Shown here: positions 1 to 12,640 of the stretch, in pieces
Layout of the letters: each line of letters opens with the position of its first letter
Position numbering within the stretch: position 1 is the stretch's first letter
Assembly (NCBI GenBank): GCA_039619475.1
Contig: CM077115.1
Span: 295,121,756 to 295,185,755 of the forward strand
Reading direction: 5' to 3'
Length of the DNA stretch: 64,000 nt
Source of the DNA: Icerya purchasi
Taxonomy: Eukaryota; Arthropoda; Insecta; Hemiptera; Monophlebidae
Translations under genes and position numbers: made by a program
Notes under the pieces: model-generated
Seen by the model: only the letters and a program-made list of their open reading frames with translations
Databases searched by the model: none
Told to the model about the DNA's origin: nothing

Positions 1-238
1 TTCGATATAACATTATATAAAACACACGATCAGCTGTGGCCTAGTAGCACTGCCCCCTGACGTGTAAACTGGTTACTCCAAAGTGATAGATAATTATATT
101 TTCCAACACGCAACGGCAGAAGTTTTATGGAAAACACAAAATAAACCCTCAGAATAAATCAAATTTATGAGCATTTCTTAATGACTCATAATTATAACCT
201 TCCTGGTATTTAATTAAGCAGTTTTGAAGAATCTTTAT

Positions 239-690
239 TCCCAAATCGCTTTTCACAGTACCGTCTTATTCAACCGGTTTTTCCTGCCTTGGTTTCAATC
301 TATTCCTACCTGTCGTCGTTCCACTGTTGTTTCCTTAATTAGGCTTAGAATCAATCATTCTCTACTCCTCTCTTTTTTTCTTTAGCTCTTTCTCCTTTCT
401 GCTCTTTTCACGCTTCTGAGCCTTCTTGTATTTGTGACTCAAATCACATCCTAATCGAATGTTCTGCACTCTCGAACGAACGCTCCTTTCTTTACGCCCA
501 ACTTCTAGTTTTGGGTCTTCCTAGTCCCTTTAACGCTACCTATATTCTTTCCTTCCCATTGCCTTCAGTTATTCCATTGCTGCTGTTCTTTGTCTTTTCC
601 ATTTCTGACCGCTTGGCTATTTAGTTATAACTCTTAATTTTTCATGTTGTTGGGTCAAGACCGCTGGCGTGCCCAGGGTAGGAAAAAAAA
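239..690 (+). pseudogene. LINE family A 3' end (RNase H tail, UTR, poly-A)
   Basis: Read with frameshifts, this stretch encodes the C-terminal tail of a LINE ORF2. It shows a zinc-knuckle-like 'CDxNHILFEC' segment, then 'LGLPSPFNATYILSFP' and 'SVIPLLLFF', ending in 'SISDRLAI' before a stop. The same order of motifs occurs in the A copy at 45739-49260 ('CDPNHILFEC', 'LTVIPLLLFF', 'SISDR'). An A-rich tract at about 680-695 follows and is the expected 3' tail. It is 5'-truncated and dead. Family membership is inferred from the shared C-terminal motifs. Confidence 0.6.
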
Positions 691-3600
691 AAGAAATAAT
701 TATAAGAAATAAAGTTATTTAAAGCAAAACCATATTTGACACGTTTAATTTTAAAAAGTCGGAATAGTGCACACTCGAATATGGCAATAAGTATGGGGGG
801 GGGAGGATTTGAGTAAAAAATTAAAAGTACCAACGGAAGTCTCCTCAGTAGTCTATAATACATGTGTTGCGACCTGCACCGAAAATACTCGTTATCATCG
901 AGCTTCGGTCGATTATCGAAAGCTTTTGAAGAATAAAATACGCTGTATAATTTTCGGCTACATTCTCAGCTATATTAATTATCTTCCGAGCAAAGCAGAT
1001 TATTTCACCGAGCTTATTCATCTCGTGCGAATATTATCATTAATACTATTATTCAATTCCATTTCGGCATCGACACCCCGGTGTGTGCGACTCTGCTTGG
1101 CTAATGGACACATTTTCATCCAAAAACTAACAAAGATCGCCGGGCGAAAGCTTTAACTCTACTATTATTTATTTTTTATAACACCCGTGTATTGACTGGG
1201 GCAATTCTAACTTACCTCCGAAAATTTTTGAAATTCGCTCAATATTGCTGCAAGAGCTCCACAGCGCGCATCTCTTGATATTATTAGCCTTTCCTTCTCT
1301 GTCGGCATTGTAACATTTCTTTCTCGTCAGTTACACTGCTACTTCGGGAATGGTTATGACACCGGAATATTTTTATTACAATTTCTCTATCCAGACGTAA
1401 TATCTCGACCGCATTATTTTCGATTACCTATTCGATGTTTCCGAGAGTTTTCGCCGTTTATTGGTGTTAGTATTACTTTCCGAGCTTCATTAAGCGTTCA
1501 TCTCTTTCGGTGGAGCAGCGAGCTGCTTTCTATTCCAATTTTCCGCGAGCTGTGGTATTTTTACCACTCCGTATTGTGCCATTTACTTCTCCACATATCG
1601 TTCCCATTGTTTGCTTCTTGCTACTAGCAATGTTTAACCGCATTAAAATGTCTTAACTGATTCATTTCCGTTTCTGATTGTTTCTGCATACCAGGTCTTC
1701 CTGAATAAACAAAAAAACACGCAAGTACCAAAAAGCAATCGGAGTATTTTTTTTTTTCTTATTTTTTTACTTACTTTTTCTTTTTTCAATGATACATCAT
1801 CTTACCGTTTTAGTTTTAAATCTGTTTCTATTTTTTTTTTTTTTGGTTAATTTTTAACATCCCCCCCCCCCGTGAAAATTTAAAAAAATTGAACGGTTCT
1901 TTAATTGAATTGTTCTTTTTCGAGTGTAAATATTGACCCCGCACACCGCATTTATTGAGCGAGAAACTTTCACTCGATTCTTCTCGAGCAAAGTTTGTTC
2001 AACAAATCATCGTAAAAAGCTTCCAAGATTAGCCCTGTCCAATTCTCCGATTTTCTTCAATTACTCGATAGGCAGAGCTCTGCGAGATATCGCGTAATTC
2101 AGCCATGATCAGCCACAGTAGAGTGCTCAAATATTCGGTAAACATCTGCGCGAACAAACCAACAACGTTTTTAAACAACCTTACGGCAGTAGCCTCTATC
2201 GCGCGCTTTGTGTAATTTCTCGTCTACCGCAAATATGCAAATATGTCTTTCATCCGCGCTGTTCATCGTCTGAAGGGAATTTTTCGAAGACGTTCATTTA
2301 AATGATTTTACGACTCTCTGAATATTCTACATATCTCTTACATCCCCACTGATAACAGAAATTTACTACTACTACACTTTATGATAAGCTAAAATTTAAT
2401 AGAACTCACGAGCGCCGATAACATTGACAAATTGTCTAAAAAATTTTACAAATTTTCATCGTTTCTTCTCCCACAGCCTGCGATTATCGGGCTATAAATT
2501 TCCAAGTAATGAAACCGAATTTTTCGAAGCTAAGAAAATTTATCTCTTTCATTTTCCACGTTTGAGATTGTCCATTTTTTTTTTCTAGTTCAGTCTGCAA
2601 GAATGCCTACAAAAAAATTCAAAAAAAAACAAAAAAACAAAAAAAAGAAAACAAAAAGGGATAGACCGGCAATTACAAAACGAAATATGAAATTTTGTGC
2701 AACTGTCTAGAAAGAATAAAAGCACCGCCTTGCGCGGTTTTGAACCATAAATTTACTCCGTTTACAAGAAGGCTGTTAAATTTTCTTGAAAAAACTTTCG
2801 AGAAAAGCCAAAAAATTCCTCTTTTTCCGCCTCACGTTTCTACACAAATAATCAATCTGCGATACATACGTATATTTCATACATTTAATATATATATAGA
2901 TATAGATATATACAAATATGTACCAAAATCGCGCGTGTTTTCTTGCGTAGAGAATGTTGCAAAGTAATGTATCTCTATATTTATTTATTGCGCTCCTTTA
3001 TTTAGAGACAACTGCGACTTTAAATTCGAAGCGGCAAATGAAAACAAATAATCGTTTAAAATCTGTGTTTTTTTGTTTTTTTTTTTTCTTTTAAATTGTT
3101 CGGTTTTATTATTAATTTACATCTTACCCGGCGGTACCTCGAGAACGCTCTCCGAATTGTCGGAATTTTATTTTCTCTATATTTCATTAAGATAAGAAAA
3201 ACTTCCGGAATTTGTAATTTACAACGAATTCATTCGGGACTTTCCCCGAATGAAAGAGCGAAAAAAAATAAAATAAAGATCTCTTCTGTCAGATTCGCCG
3301 AAGCTTTCACTCGAGGACAAAATTAAATATAAACAACGTCTGCTCTGTTTATTTAAGCACCGAGAGGACTGGAAAGAAATTTTTAATATTATTACCGTTG
3401 AAAATTCGTAATTTTCTGCCAGTGGCTAAATTAAACAGAGCCCGCTACCATAATTTCCTTATCGGCCAATTTAAAAATCGTCTAATACTTTCTTACATTA
3501 CTGCGTATTTTGACAATATTTCATTGCTCAAAATTTCTTCTCCCCTTCTTTCCGCGAATTCTCTACGTGCATCGTAATGTAAATTTAATTACATACTTTT

Positions 3601-3960
3601 TTATTTGTTTATTTTATTTTATTTTATTTTATTTTATTTTATTTTTCTCCGTATTGATTTTGTCTCGTTCATATCCTTTCTCAGGCGCCACTCGACAACC
3701 TTATAAACCAGCCTCTGTGTATGATGGTGCATATCCGGTTAGCGTTCGGTAATACTCTACTACTGAAATTTAAATCGGCTAAAATCTAGTCATTTCGATT
3801 TGACCTAAAACTAAAAGTGAGAGTATAGAGAAAAACAAACAAGGAACTATTAATAATGCGACAGATCAGGGGTGGGAGAGTTTTAAAAAAAAAAAAAAAA
3901 AAAAAGAAAGAAAAAAAAGCAATTTATTTGCAAAACGAAAGAGAAATTAATAAACAAGCC
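691..3960. other. AT-rich host-like sequence, no supportable gene
   Basis: About 3.3 kb without a convincing gene. Short open frames exist (for example 809-1156 and 2695-2967) but show no domain, composition or context of a real protein. It holds homopolymer runs (T at 1750, T and C at 1840-1871, A at 2610-2650 and 3887-3905), a (TTTTA)n microsatellite near 3606-3650 and a TA-rich patch near 2890. It is probably intergenic or intronic. Confidence 0.5.
3606..3650. repeat. (TTTTA)n microsatellite
   Basis: Pentanucleotide repeat of about eight or nine units, visible by eye. Confidence 0.9.
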
Positions 3961-3968
3961 CGAGAATT

Positions 3969-4395
3969 ATTATTTATTATTTATTTATTTAAGGTCGCCT
4001 TGCAACTATAAGGTTATTGACGACCACAATTAACAGTTACATAAATATGCAGTTTAACATTTACTGACACAATTTAACATAATATAATTTCAAATTTCAT
4101 TGATTAACTTGGCTTCTTTGAGGAACATTAAGGTCTTGTAGCATCCGCTGGTTGAATTGAGACAGTCCTTGAGGTTGTTCGGTAGCTGGCTTTTGTTACT
4201 GATGGCGACGAGACTTGGGCATTCAATTAGTATGTGCTTAACAGATAGTTCCAAATTACAGAAGTCGCAGCTATTTTTTGGTTCTCTGCTAATTAGGTAT
4301 GAGTGGGTTAGCTTGGTATGCCCAATTCGAAACCTTGAGAGCGTAACCTGGTCTCTTCTGCAGAACGAGTCCACTAGATTGGAAGCCCGAGAATG
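3969..4395 (-). pseudogene. LINE C-terminal RNase H-tail fragment (minus)
   Basis: The minus frame 4374-4090 encodes about 94 residues with the classic LINE post-RNase-H motif 'RFRIGHTKLTHSYLI', followed by a Cys-His knuckle (C-x2-C-x4-VKHILIEC). This motif set is typical of Jockey/R1/I-type elements, where it lies after the RNase H or RT domain. The 3' side ends in an ATT-rich tract near 3969-3990, the probable tail. Everything upstream (EN, RT) is missing, so this is a 5'-truncated copy. Confidence 0.75.
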
Positions 4396-4660
4396 TACGA
4401 TAGAAAGGGGAAAAAAATGGTTTCCAATTCGGCGGAGAATTAAATATTTTTTACTGGTCCGTCCGGGTATCTAGTGTTCTTTTCATCATTATTTCCTGGC
4501 CATGCCGGAATCGAGGGAAACGAGTTAGTCTGATTCGCTCGATTATCTTCCTCTTCTGGTAGGTTTCTTCCTGCCTTCTCAGCTTCCAATATTACTCTTC
4601 TGTCTGCAGCTCAACATATACTGGGGATGACTGTAATGAATTTGCACCCTCACATTTAAC
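4396..4660 (+). pseudogene. LINE RNase H fragment (plus)
   Basis: Near 4480-4600 the plus strand reads 'FPGHAGIEGNELV', a stop, then 'FARLSSSSG'. This is the conserved RNase H segment 'W-x-PGHxGIxGNExxDxLA' of LINE C-termini, and it resembles 'WVPGQSGVEGKEAADFLARSAS' in the A copy. It is short, has a stop and lies back to back with the minus-strand LINE at 3969-4395. Confidence 0.6.
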
Positions 4661-6433
4661 GTTAGAGGACATAAATGAAATAAAAGACGGAACCATAGAC
4701 TGGTTAATTGAAATTATAATTATAATTAAGTATTATGTATTACTATTTACCACATTTCTTATATAACCGACGAGATTATACGATAAGAAGAAGAAGATCA
4801 ATAGTAATACGGAAGAAACGTTAATGGAGAAACGAGAGAAAAAAGTAAAACTCGAATTTTGATGCGGAAGAAGACACTTCTGATTGGATATAAATTTACA
4901 GTCGTTTACGTTTGCCGCTTTCGTATCCAGCTCAAGTCAGTACTGTGTGATCCCAACACAAATTAGCACAGGAGAAAGCAAGACCCTATTATTATACCTC
5001 TTTCGAATACGAAGAATGACACAGATAAGCAAGGCTCAGAACGGACAACGGTGGAAAATTTTTGGGAGGTCTACACATCATCAAATATTGGCCTGTCAGA
5101 AGGTTGCTTGAAGAAGAAGAAGAAATATTATATCTAATTGAACGCGGCGTTTAGTTTAGGCGCAATATTTCCCGTCACATATTTTGTGTCAAGTCCGATA
5201 TAATGCTGAACAGCGATTCTTTTATCACCGTTGCAAATTGACTGTAACTGAGGACTAATTCCTCGGTGCTATTTCTATATTGTCAATTTATTTTTTACAC
5301 TAGTTTGAAATGTCTGCTTGAAGTCCTACAAAAAAAAAACAAAAAAAACCAGTAAATCTTGCACACTGATCCCTCTTTGTAATTAACAAAATTGTCATTA
5401 AGGAATTTGTCTACAGGTGATTCGTTAGTCGTAATAATAATAATAATAATATCTTCGGAATGTAGAATACTTATTTTAAGTAAGAAAAAATTACTTTATT
5501 TTGGTACATTTTGAACCTTAATTTCACAATTCCCGACGCCTGTTAATGGGGCTTACTTTACTTTACTTCACTTTTTAAAATAAATTTCCAATACTTGACA
5601 GTTAAGTAATATAATTTATTTTCCTTTTCCGATTGAAAACGTTTAATTTCACACTTATTTACAACATTAATAAATACGCGAATACACTGAAAAGCAATTT
5701 TAACTTTTTCTGAATAATAAACCCCCAATTTATCCTTTTTTTTTTATTGTAAATACAAACAAATAAATCCGTTTTTAGCAATTATTACTCTGTCCAGTTT
5801 CAACGGGACTTTCACAGCTAGTTATGTCTTAACTTTGTACCACGGACTACTATCGGATTTTTGTATATTCACAGTTGTCTGTTTATATATTTATTCGTGT
5901 AAAAAGCTTCAGCGAAAATGAACGTATTACGATCATTGATTTTTCTTTATAAGTTATTCTTTATATTTACCATGTTGTTGCGGGTAAAATAAACTATTCG
6001 TCAACGTATCTAATTCATATTATATACCGAATCTCTATGGCTCACGTAAACCTGCTTCGAAACTTTATTACAAATAGAACTAATTACTTTTTTATATTCC
6101 GATCTATTGCACATGCGCCCTTATTACCATACCATTCACCATTTTGTTGAATTAATTATTAGTTTTGTGTAAGATTGTGCACATTTATCTGAAAAGTTTT
6201 GTCTCATACTTATTTGTATTTTTTCTGTTATGTACGGGTTTTTTTTTTTGTTTTTATTCAAAATACTAACCGGGCCAACCACGCCTCGCTGTTGCATAAT
6301 CTGGCGATAAAGAAAACAAAGGGAATAAAATAAGCGACATATATGTTATATTTGCTCATTAAGTTATGTTGGCCAATCATACGATGCGACGGCACAAAAA
6401 CTTTAAAATGAATATCAATACATACTAATAACA
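4661..6433. other. AT-rich region, no supportable gene
   Basis: No recognisable coding sequence. It contains GAAGAA-rich patches at 4785 and 5112, an (AAT)n run near 5430-5450, short ACTTT repeats near 5560 and several homopolymers. The 4884-5111 open frame (75 codons) has no recognisable features. Confidence 0.45.
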
Positions 6434-7580
6434 TTTTTTTTTTTTTTTTTTTTTTTTTTATATATACAAATTACAACTGGCCAGAAGGCCATCCAGCAAT
6501 TGGACTGTAACGCGAAAATAACTTGTTAGGGGTTAGCATCTAGCGATGGACCCCACTGAAATTTTAGTAACATAAAACTAGGCCAGATCAAACGGTCGAC
6601 TACGTTTTAACCTTCGAACATGAAGACTATTATCAAGAAGATTGATCGCCAAAACGTTTGTGTGAGACTCCAAGCGGCCTATGTATCGCTTAGCAGCTCG
6701 CTTGATCTCGTCTTTCACATATGGGATATTTAAGTCTTGATGTAGAGTGTGGTTAGATACGTACCAGGGCGGTGAGACTATCAGCCTTATAGCCTTGTTC
6801 TGGAACCGTTGTATCTTGTTTATGTGTGTATCCTTTGCACAACCCCACAACATTAAACCGTATGTCCAAACGGGCTTTATAATTATTTTGTACACTAAGA
6901 ATTTATTTTCCAATGATAAACTAGAGTACTTGCCAAGAAGCCAATTTAATTCTTGCAATCTTATATCTAGATGTTTTCTTTTTTGTGTAATATGCTTTTG
7001 CCATGTTAATTTGCGGTCCAAATGAATGCCTAAGTATTTTACATCTTTATCCTGGTTGATAACCACCCCATTTATTTCTAACGGCTGATACGTAAAATTT
7101 CGCAACGTGAAATCTACTTGCGTACATTTACTTTCGTTTACTCTAATACGCCAACGACTCAGCCAGTTTTCCACTTCCGATAAAGTTTTTTTCAATTTAT
7201 TCGAAGTTTCACTATTGTCTTTACCGGTAGCTAATAGTGCTGTATCGTCTGCAAACGTAGCTGTTATCACGCTATTATCAACTGGAAAATCGGCAGAGTA
7301 GATTAAGTAAAGCACCGGGCCCAAGACACTTCCTTGTGGCACGCCAGCAGATACAGGATAAATTTCAGAATATTGATTTAGAATTTTAACCTGGCATGTG
7401 CGATCTTCAAGGTAGGATTTTAAAAGAAGGTACAAAGGATGCGGCACTATTTTTTTAAGTTTATAAAGCAGACCATGATGCCATACCTTATCAAAGGCTT
7501 GTTTGACATCTAGGAACACACCCGTGCATATTTGCTTACGCCAATTTTTGTTCAACAACCGAAAGAGATTTTCCGGCCTC
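6434..7580 (-). pseudogene. Jockey-like LINE, RT domain, 5'-truncated
   Basis: The minus frame 7585-6578 (about 335 codons) is a reverse transcriptase. It shows 'GVFLDVKQAFDKVWHHGL' (palm, first Asp), 'SAGVPQGSVLGPVLYLIY', the catalytic 'FADDTALL', 'VKYLGIHLDRKLTWQKHI' (thumb) and the post-RT 'RFQNKAIRLIV' seen in Jockey-clade elements. An uninterrupted T run at 6434-6459 is the poly-A tail of this minus-strand copy. Copying stopped inside the RT, so endonuclease and ORF1 are missing. The upstream border abuts Helitron coding sequence near 7577, so this LINE probably inserted into or beside the Helitron. The RT frame itself is open, which suggests a fairly recent insertion. Confidence 0.85.
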
Positions 7581-8478
7581 GACAAATGATCTCAAATTGG
7601 CAATACTGTTCTCTCGATAGATCTCTATCGCTAATATCAAAAGCAGGTTACTCTGGCACAAATAAGTTGCGGAAGTGATTTATCATTAATAGAGCTCTGC
7701 ACTCATCTTCTATTTTGATCAGTACTTCGTTAAAAATATTTAGCGGAAACGATGTAGGCAGGTCATCACTAATGGTGCGAACTTGTTCCAAAATGTCTTC
7801 ACTGTCTTTCAATTTGTGCCATTGATCTTTATTCGATGGTGAACACCTTGTTAAAATGATGATGAATAATATTTGTATTTGTTGCGGATGAGAATTAACG
7901 CTTGCATCCGTCAACGCTGTTTCTCAATGTTGATCATTTTCGAGTAAGTGAAGTTTTCGGCAAGCTTCTCGTATATTTGGCATTCCGTGCCACTGAGCGT
8001 TTTTAAATGCGCAAATGAAGTTGGGCCTTTGACAGTAATTAACAGCATCTGAGGTAACAGTATTCCGCATTATTGGGATGCACTCTCTAATGTATCCGAT
8101 GCGTGCACATTTCCATGACCTTCAACTCGAGTACTTGCAAACAATATGTAATATTTCGGTACTTTTGCGTACAACAATGTGATGGTAGCATATGCATCTT
8201 GTTAACAAAATCAAAAAAAAAAAAAAAATCGCTGTTAATGTTGTGCCCGGTGGTGCAGTAGCAATTTGACTTGTGTTGGCCTCTGTGAAATAAACTCTTT
8301 GCCCATTTTCTAAATGAACACTTCAATGCACAATGTTGGGACGCCGATTGTAAATCGGGAAACTCAAAATTTGCCACACGGCTTCGTTGCTACTTATATA
8401 ACGTTCCATTTAAAATTGAGCTACTTTATCCAATTTCACATTATTATACTGCCATGTCACTGCATTTGTTGATATATT

Positions 8479-8479
<1 letters not shown>

Positions 8480-8549
<70 letters not shown>
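8480..8549. repeat. (TA)n microsatellite
   Basis: About 35 TA units, at the 5' edge of the LINE fragment inserted in the Helitron. Confidence 0.95.
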
Positions 8550-8552
<3 letters not shown>

Positions 8553-8806
8553 TGTTTGATGGAATTGCAATACTTCAAGTTTATATTGGCTTGGAATGCC
8601 ATAGATAGCAAATTTGGCGTTGGATCTTCCTACCCCTTTCAGTGCTTCCTTTATCCTTTCCTTCTCATCTCCAGCCGGTATTCCCCTCCTTCTTTCCTTT
8701 ATACTTTCTATCTCCGATCACCTCAGAATCTGAGTAGGTGATCTAAGTCCATGTAGTTGGGTCAGTGTTAACACCGAGCCCATTTAAAAAAAAAAAAAAA
8801 AAAAAA
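8550..8806 (+). mobile_element. LINE family A 3' end inserted in Helitron
   Basis: The plus strand encodes the A-family C-terminus ('GVGSSYPFQCFLYPF', compare 'GFSYPFQCFLYPFPS' in the copy ending at 45739). It then has the A 3' UTR (GGTGATCTAAG...GTTGGGTCAGTG...ACCGAGCCCATTTA) and a poly-A run at 8786-8806. The UTR matches 45745-45810 in reverse complement. Helitron coding resumes on both sides, so this is a nested insertion younger than the Helitron. Confidence 0.85.
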
Positions 8807-10989
8807 GACGAATATGGCACAATCCATCTGATTTCGATTTCAATATTGACATTCCTTTTCATGATTGTAATTGTATAGCCGCCATCGTCTGGTTTACAAC
8901 GTCGGTATTGTGAATAGCTATTATTATTACCAGTGCGAGTCTTGTATAATCATATCTCCGGGATACTATTTTATACATTTGCCTTCTTTCATAGATTGAG
9001 ACTACCGCGTGCCGCCCCATGCACCATATGTTTTACTACAATATCGTGCAAAAGTGGATCTTCTTGACCATTGGGAATCTCTGCAAAAAAATAACATTAT
9101 CAATTTGATTAGAATGTATCTTTGTTTTAAGCCAAATTAGAACATAAGCATAAGGAAGCCCTCTCTTTTGTCATTCAACGGTACACATCCAGCAGCGAAT
9201 TTCACCATATATTTCGTGTCTTACAATCAAGTTAATCAATTTGATAAGTTTTTTGCTGAAAAACTCGTGCAGTCAAATCATGTTGGTCGGTGTGAGCCTG
9301 TCCAAAGTTCGGTTATTTTGCTCCACTTAGGGTTGCATGAAAATATTATGAATAAATCTGCACGACGACGTGAGAACGCACATATTGAGTCTTGTGCATA
9401 TTCATGCATATAGCGTGGACTGCCAGTGATCGTTATTGGAAGAATGACCATTTTACCAATGACAGTAACATTCCCATCATTGGCAATAGCGTCTTCTCAT
9501 CCGAACGCAGCCATCTTTGTCGTTCTGATTCAATTTTATCATACATGTCAATTATTATATATTGGGATGGAATAATTGGCGGCTTTGCAGAATATGGTTA
9601 GTTTCATTTTGCCGACGATATCCGTAGTAATTTATTACTGTGAAACTTTTCTATTTAGTTGTAAGAAGGAATAAGATGAGGAAAAAGTCGTAATTATAAA
9701 ACAATTTTTTGTTACTTATCATTTATCATTTTCTGACAGACAATATGTTTACGAGATAATATTAACGCCGCTTTTTTCTGTATTCATTTATTATGATATA
9801 AATGTGATTTCCGAATATTTTGAAAAGTATAGAACAGTGTATCTGTCTGTATTTGGATTATAATATTGAAATGGTATCGATCCTCTTCTCCCCAAACGAT
9901 CACCGGATACTGTAACGCATCATAAGATCTGTTTCACGTTGAATTGTGTCATTCCGTCGATGAAGTATTATATCTCGCGTATTGAACTCGTCCATCGTTG
10001 GTGCATTAAAACGCCCGGCACGATCTGGAGTCTTATCAGCTCTTATTAGAATTTTCCAGTCATAAATGCCATTTTTGAAGTCGGTTAAAAATAGGTCTTC
10101 TTTATAAATAACCGTATCAGTACATTGTTTCGGTACAAAAATTATTGCAAAGTTAATGTAATCCTTTCAAATCGGGTAATGACCAATGAAATATATTTAG
10201 AGAAATTTATGTTCTGCATGTGGAAGCGGCAAAAGCGAACTAATTGAATGGTATATTTCACCTTAGTCGGCGTAATAAAAGAGTCTTGAACGACTTTTGT
10301 AACTCTGAAAGAAGTCATTTGGAACGCAGAATTGTATTTTCCCATGTTCATCAGAAAATGCCGAGAATCGGATGACGCACCTGAAAACAATGACAACAGT
10401 GGTCCTGTTGGTATTGGCAATTTAACCATTTTGGCGGCACATTCCGTTTTTGAATTTTAGCGCACCGCAGTAAATGCACACCTTTTCCATTTTTCCAATC
10501 AACAAACTTGGGTCTAAACTTTATTCGCACGCAGAATTGTAGTTAAATGCAGCAAGTTTTAAGTTAGCATAAATTGTTTGCCTTTTTCAGAAAAGCATTT
10601 CGCATTCGTTGTGTTTCGTTTCTTTGAGAGATCACACTGTTCGTCAGACAGAGTTGTGCCGGATTATGCTCTTTGCATTCCATCTGCTCCGCGCTTCCCT
10701 TCACGTTGATCTTCAGATTCAGCCGCACAGGACTGAGCTATATTCGATTCGCGTTATTTCTTCTTAAGCGTTGCTCATCTGATAGAGGCGTACCGGATTG
10801 TGCTCTTTACACTAGATCTGCTTCATGTCTTGCTTCTCGTTCCGCCTCAAACAAAATTTTCGATACGGACTACTTCAATGCTTGGCTGCCTTTCCCCATT
10901 GGAGTTTGGGAAGCTCGTAATCGTGTTCTGCGCGGTTCATTGGAAGATCTACCAATATTACCAGGTTTGGGAGACATAACTGATTTTTA

Positions 10990-12060
10990 GCAAAATAAGG
11001 AACATAAAGGAATGTGTACAATTTAAACGAATAAAAAAATGTTCTTTCTTGAGCCGGAAATTAATAATTGTCTACAGTCCATATTTATATTTATCGAAAT
11101 AATTATTTAAATTTTTACATTTAATTTATACTTATTATGGTAACGATTTTATTTCAGATATTTTCATTTTTATCGAATAAGCGCTGTTTTCTCATGCATA
11201 AAAAACATACAATAACAGACGAACAGACAAACATTCTGTTTTATATATATTATAATTTCAGCGTTTATGTGCTATAGCGCTTTTTAGTATTCGGTGATTA
11301 TATAAATAAGCAAACGTAATGTTCCGTTGATTAATTCGTTAGAACAATTCAGCGGATCTCTTAATTTCAGCAATATAACCGGACGATAGAGTAAAATTTC
11401 TAGAGAAGCAACGTTAGAACATTACCAGAAAGAGTTACTGAAATTCATTAAACGAGAAAAGAACTGACATTAAATTTTGATCTCCTCTTATTGCACTCAT
11501 TGTCATCCATCGTTTTTTAGATGTTCAGTTTCTAAAGAAATTAAGCAACTTTTGTGATTAACAGCAACCAGCGATAATTGCGGAGTAATCTTATCGTTCT
11601 GCTCTGATGAAATTAGATAGAGAAGTCTGCTTTTACTTTTTAACGTAATTCTTCCAGTCCTTTCTGGGAGTTGTATCGGTGGAAAGAATTTTAAAACTGC
11701 TCGATAGCTTTCGACGATTAGCTCGAACAACAAACACCCGATTAATCTCGTCAGTGGGATCACGAGTTTAAAAGTTTCGATAAATTTTAAAACTCTACTC
11801 AGGGCGAAGGAAAAGCATTAAAAAACCAAAAAATAAAAATAAAATAAAATACAACGACGATTTTATATTTTGTAGCGGCTGCTGGTTGCGTTTTTGGTGC
11901 TTACTGTAGGCCACACTTAGTTAGTGTGGCTAAGGTTCGAAGCCTTGACGTCAAAGATATCTTTATCGATATATAGGGGAGTTTCATAATTAAAGCACAA
12001 AGTTTTCATCGTGGTACGTCGGTGAAGTGGTGAAAAAGAACATACATATCTAAAACATTA
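10990..12060. other. AT-rich region, no supportable gene
   Basis: No coding evidence. Near 11911-11933 there is a short hairpin (CCACAC-N7-GTGTGG) followed by GGTTCGAAGCC, which resembles a tRNA or SINE B box. I see no matching A box at the right distance, so I do not call a tRNA. Confidence 0.4.
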
Positions 12061-12640
12061 TTACGACGGAAGAATCATTCATGGTAGTTCCGATAGCAGT
12101 CGGGTGGTGTCTCGCTGCCAGATCCTTAAGAATAGCGCGGATGTCGGTCTGTGTAGATTTTAATTTTCATCCAGGGGACGCGGAGGCTGCGAGCAACGAG
12201 GTCAGCGGAAAAAGAAATCGAGCGACTTCTCCGTACGGAAGACGGAACAGGGAGCTGTGTCGTGCCAGTGGCTCGGAGGTTGCCGTTGGAGATGATGTCG
12301 TCTGGTTCGCTAATGGACTGTGAAAGAACCGCAGCAACATCGCTATCGTCGACGATATCGTGCAGAAGGCAAATTAGCCGAGACCGGTGACAGGCTGCGA
12401 TGCAATTCCCGGAGCTGTCGATGGTCGCGCACACATTCGATTATCGGATTTATAAACGTCAGCAGATGAAAAGAAATATCGCGAGTAAATTGACAGCGAA
12501 ATCCCGGTCCGCGCCCGTCCTTCTTCGCTGCTCCAACTTGCAGTCGAATTCGAACGAGCTCCACGCGACAATGCTATTCTATTCTCTTACAAAGCGGCAC
12601 CGGCTTAGGAAAAGCGCGCTTTTTCCACTGGCACGCTAAA
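12061..12640. other. GC-richer island of unknown nature
   Basis: Composition shifts to clearly higher GC and CpG than the flanks, and overlapping open frames occur on both strands (12081-12323 plus, 12434-12126 minus, 12400-12639 plus). None gives a recognisable domain. It could be a host exon, promoter or UTR of a gene whose other exons lie outside the window, or ordinary non-coding host DNA. Confidence 0.3.

Larger units (their letters stand above)
7577..10960 (-). pseudogene. Decayed Helitron Rep/helicase polyprotein
   Basis: Read on the minus strand with many frameshifts, segments follow the canonical order of a Helitron protein. About 10900-10680: N-terminal charged repeats. About 10480-10430: a zinc finger 'VCIYCGALKF'. 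About 10425-10290: 'GKYNSAFQMTSF'. About 9925-9868: 'ALQYPVIVWGEEDRYHFNI'. About 9165-9131: the Rep HUH region. About 9060-9000: 'EDPLLHDIVVKHMVHGA'. About 8830: 'RWIVPYS'. About 8412-8290: 'QMERYISSNEAVW' and 'ENGQRVYFTEAN'. About 7870-7680: helicase-region 'CSPSNKDQW' and 'IEDECRALL'. The HUH motif normally has two His, but here reads P-Y-A-Y, so the nickase would be dead. The helicase C-terminus is lost where the Jockey LINE begins. A LINE tail interrupts it at about 8550-8806. Confidence 0.85.

Noticed and set aside
809..1156. 115-codon frame on the plus strand
   Set aside because: Reads like random translation; no start context or domain.
8454..8741. Open frame through the TA microsatellite
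   Set aside because: An (IY)n stretch from the (TA)n repeat fused to the LINE A tail; not a gene.
11911..11945. Possible tRNA (GGTTCGAAGCC box)
   Set aside because: No acceptor-stem pairing or A box at the proper distance could be found; only a short hairpin next to a B-box-like string.
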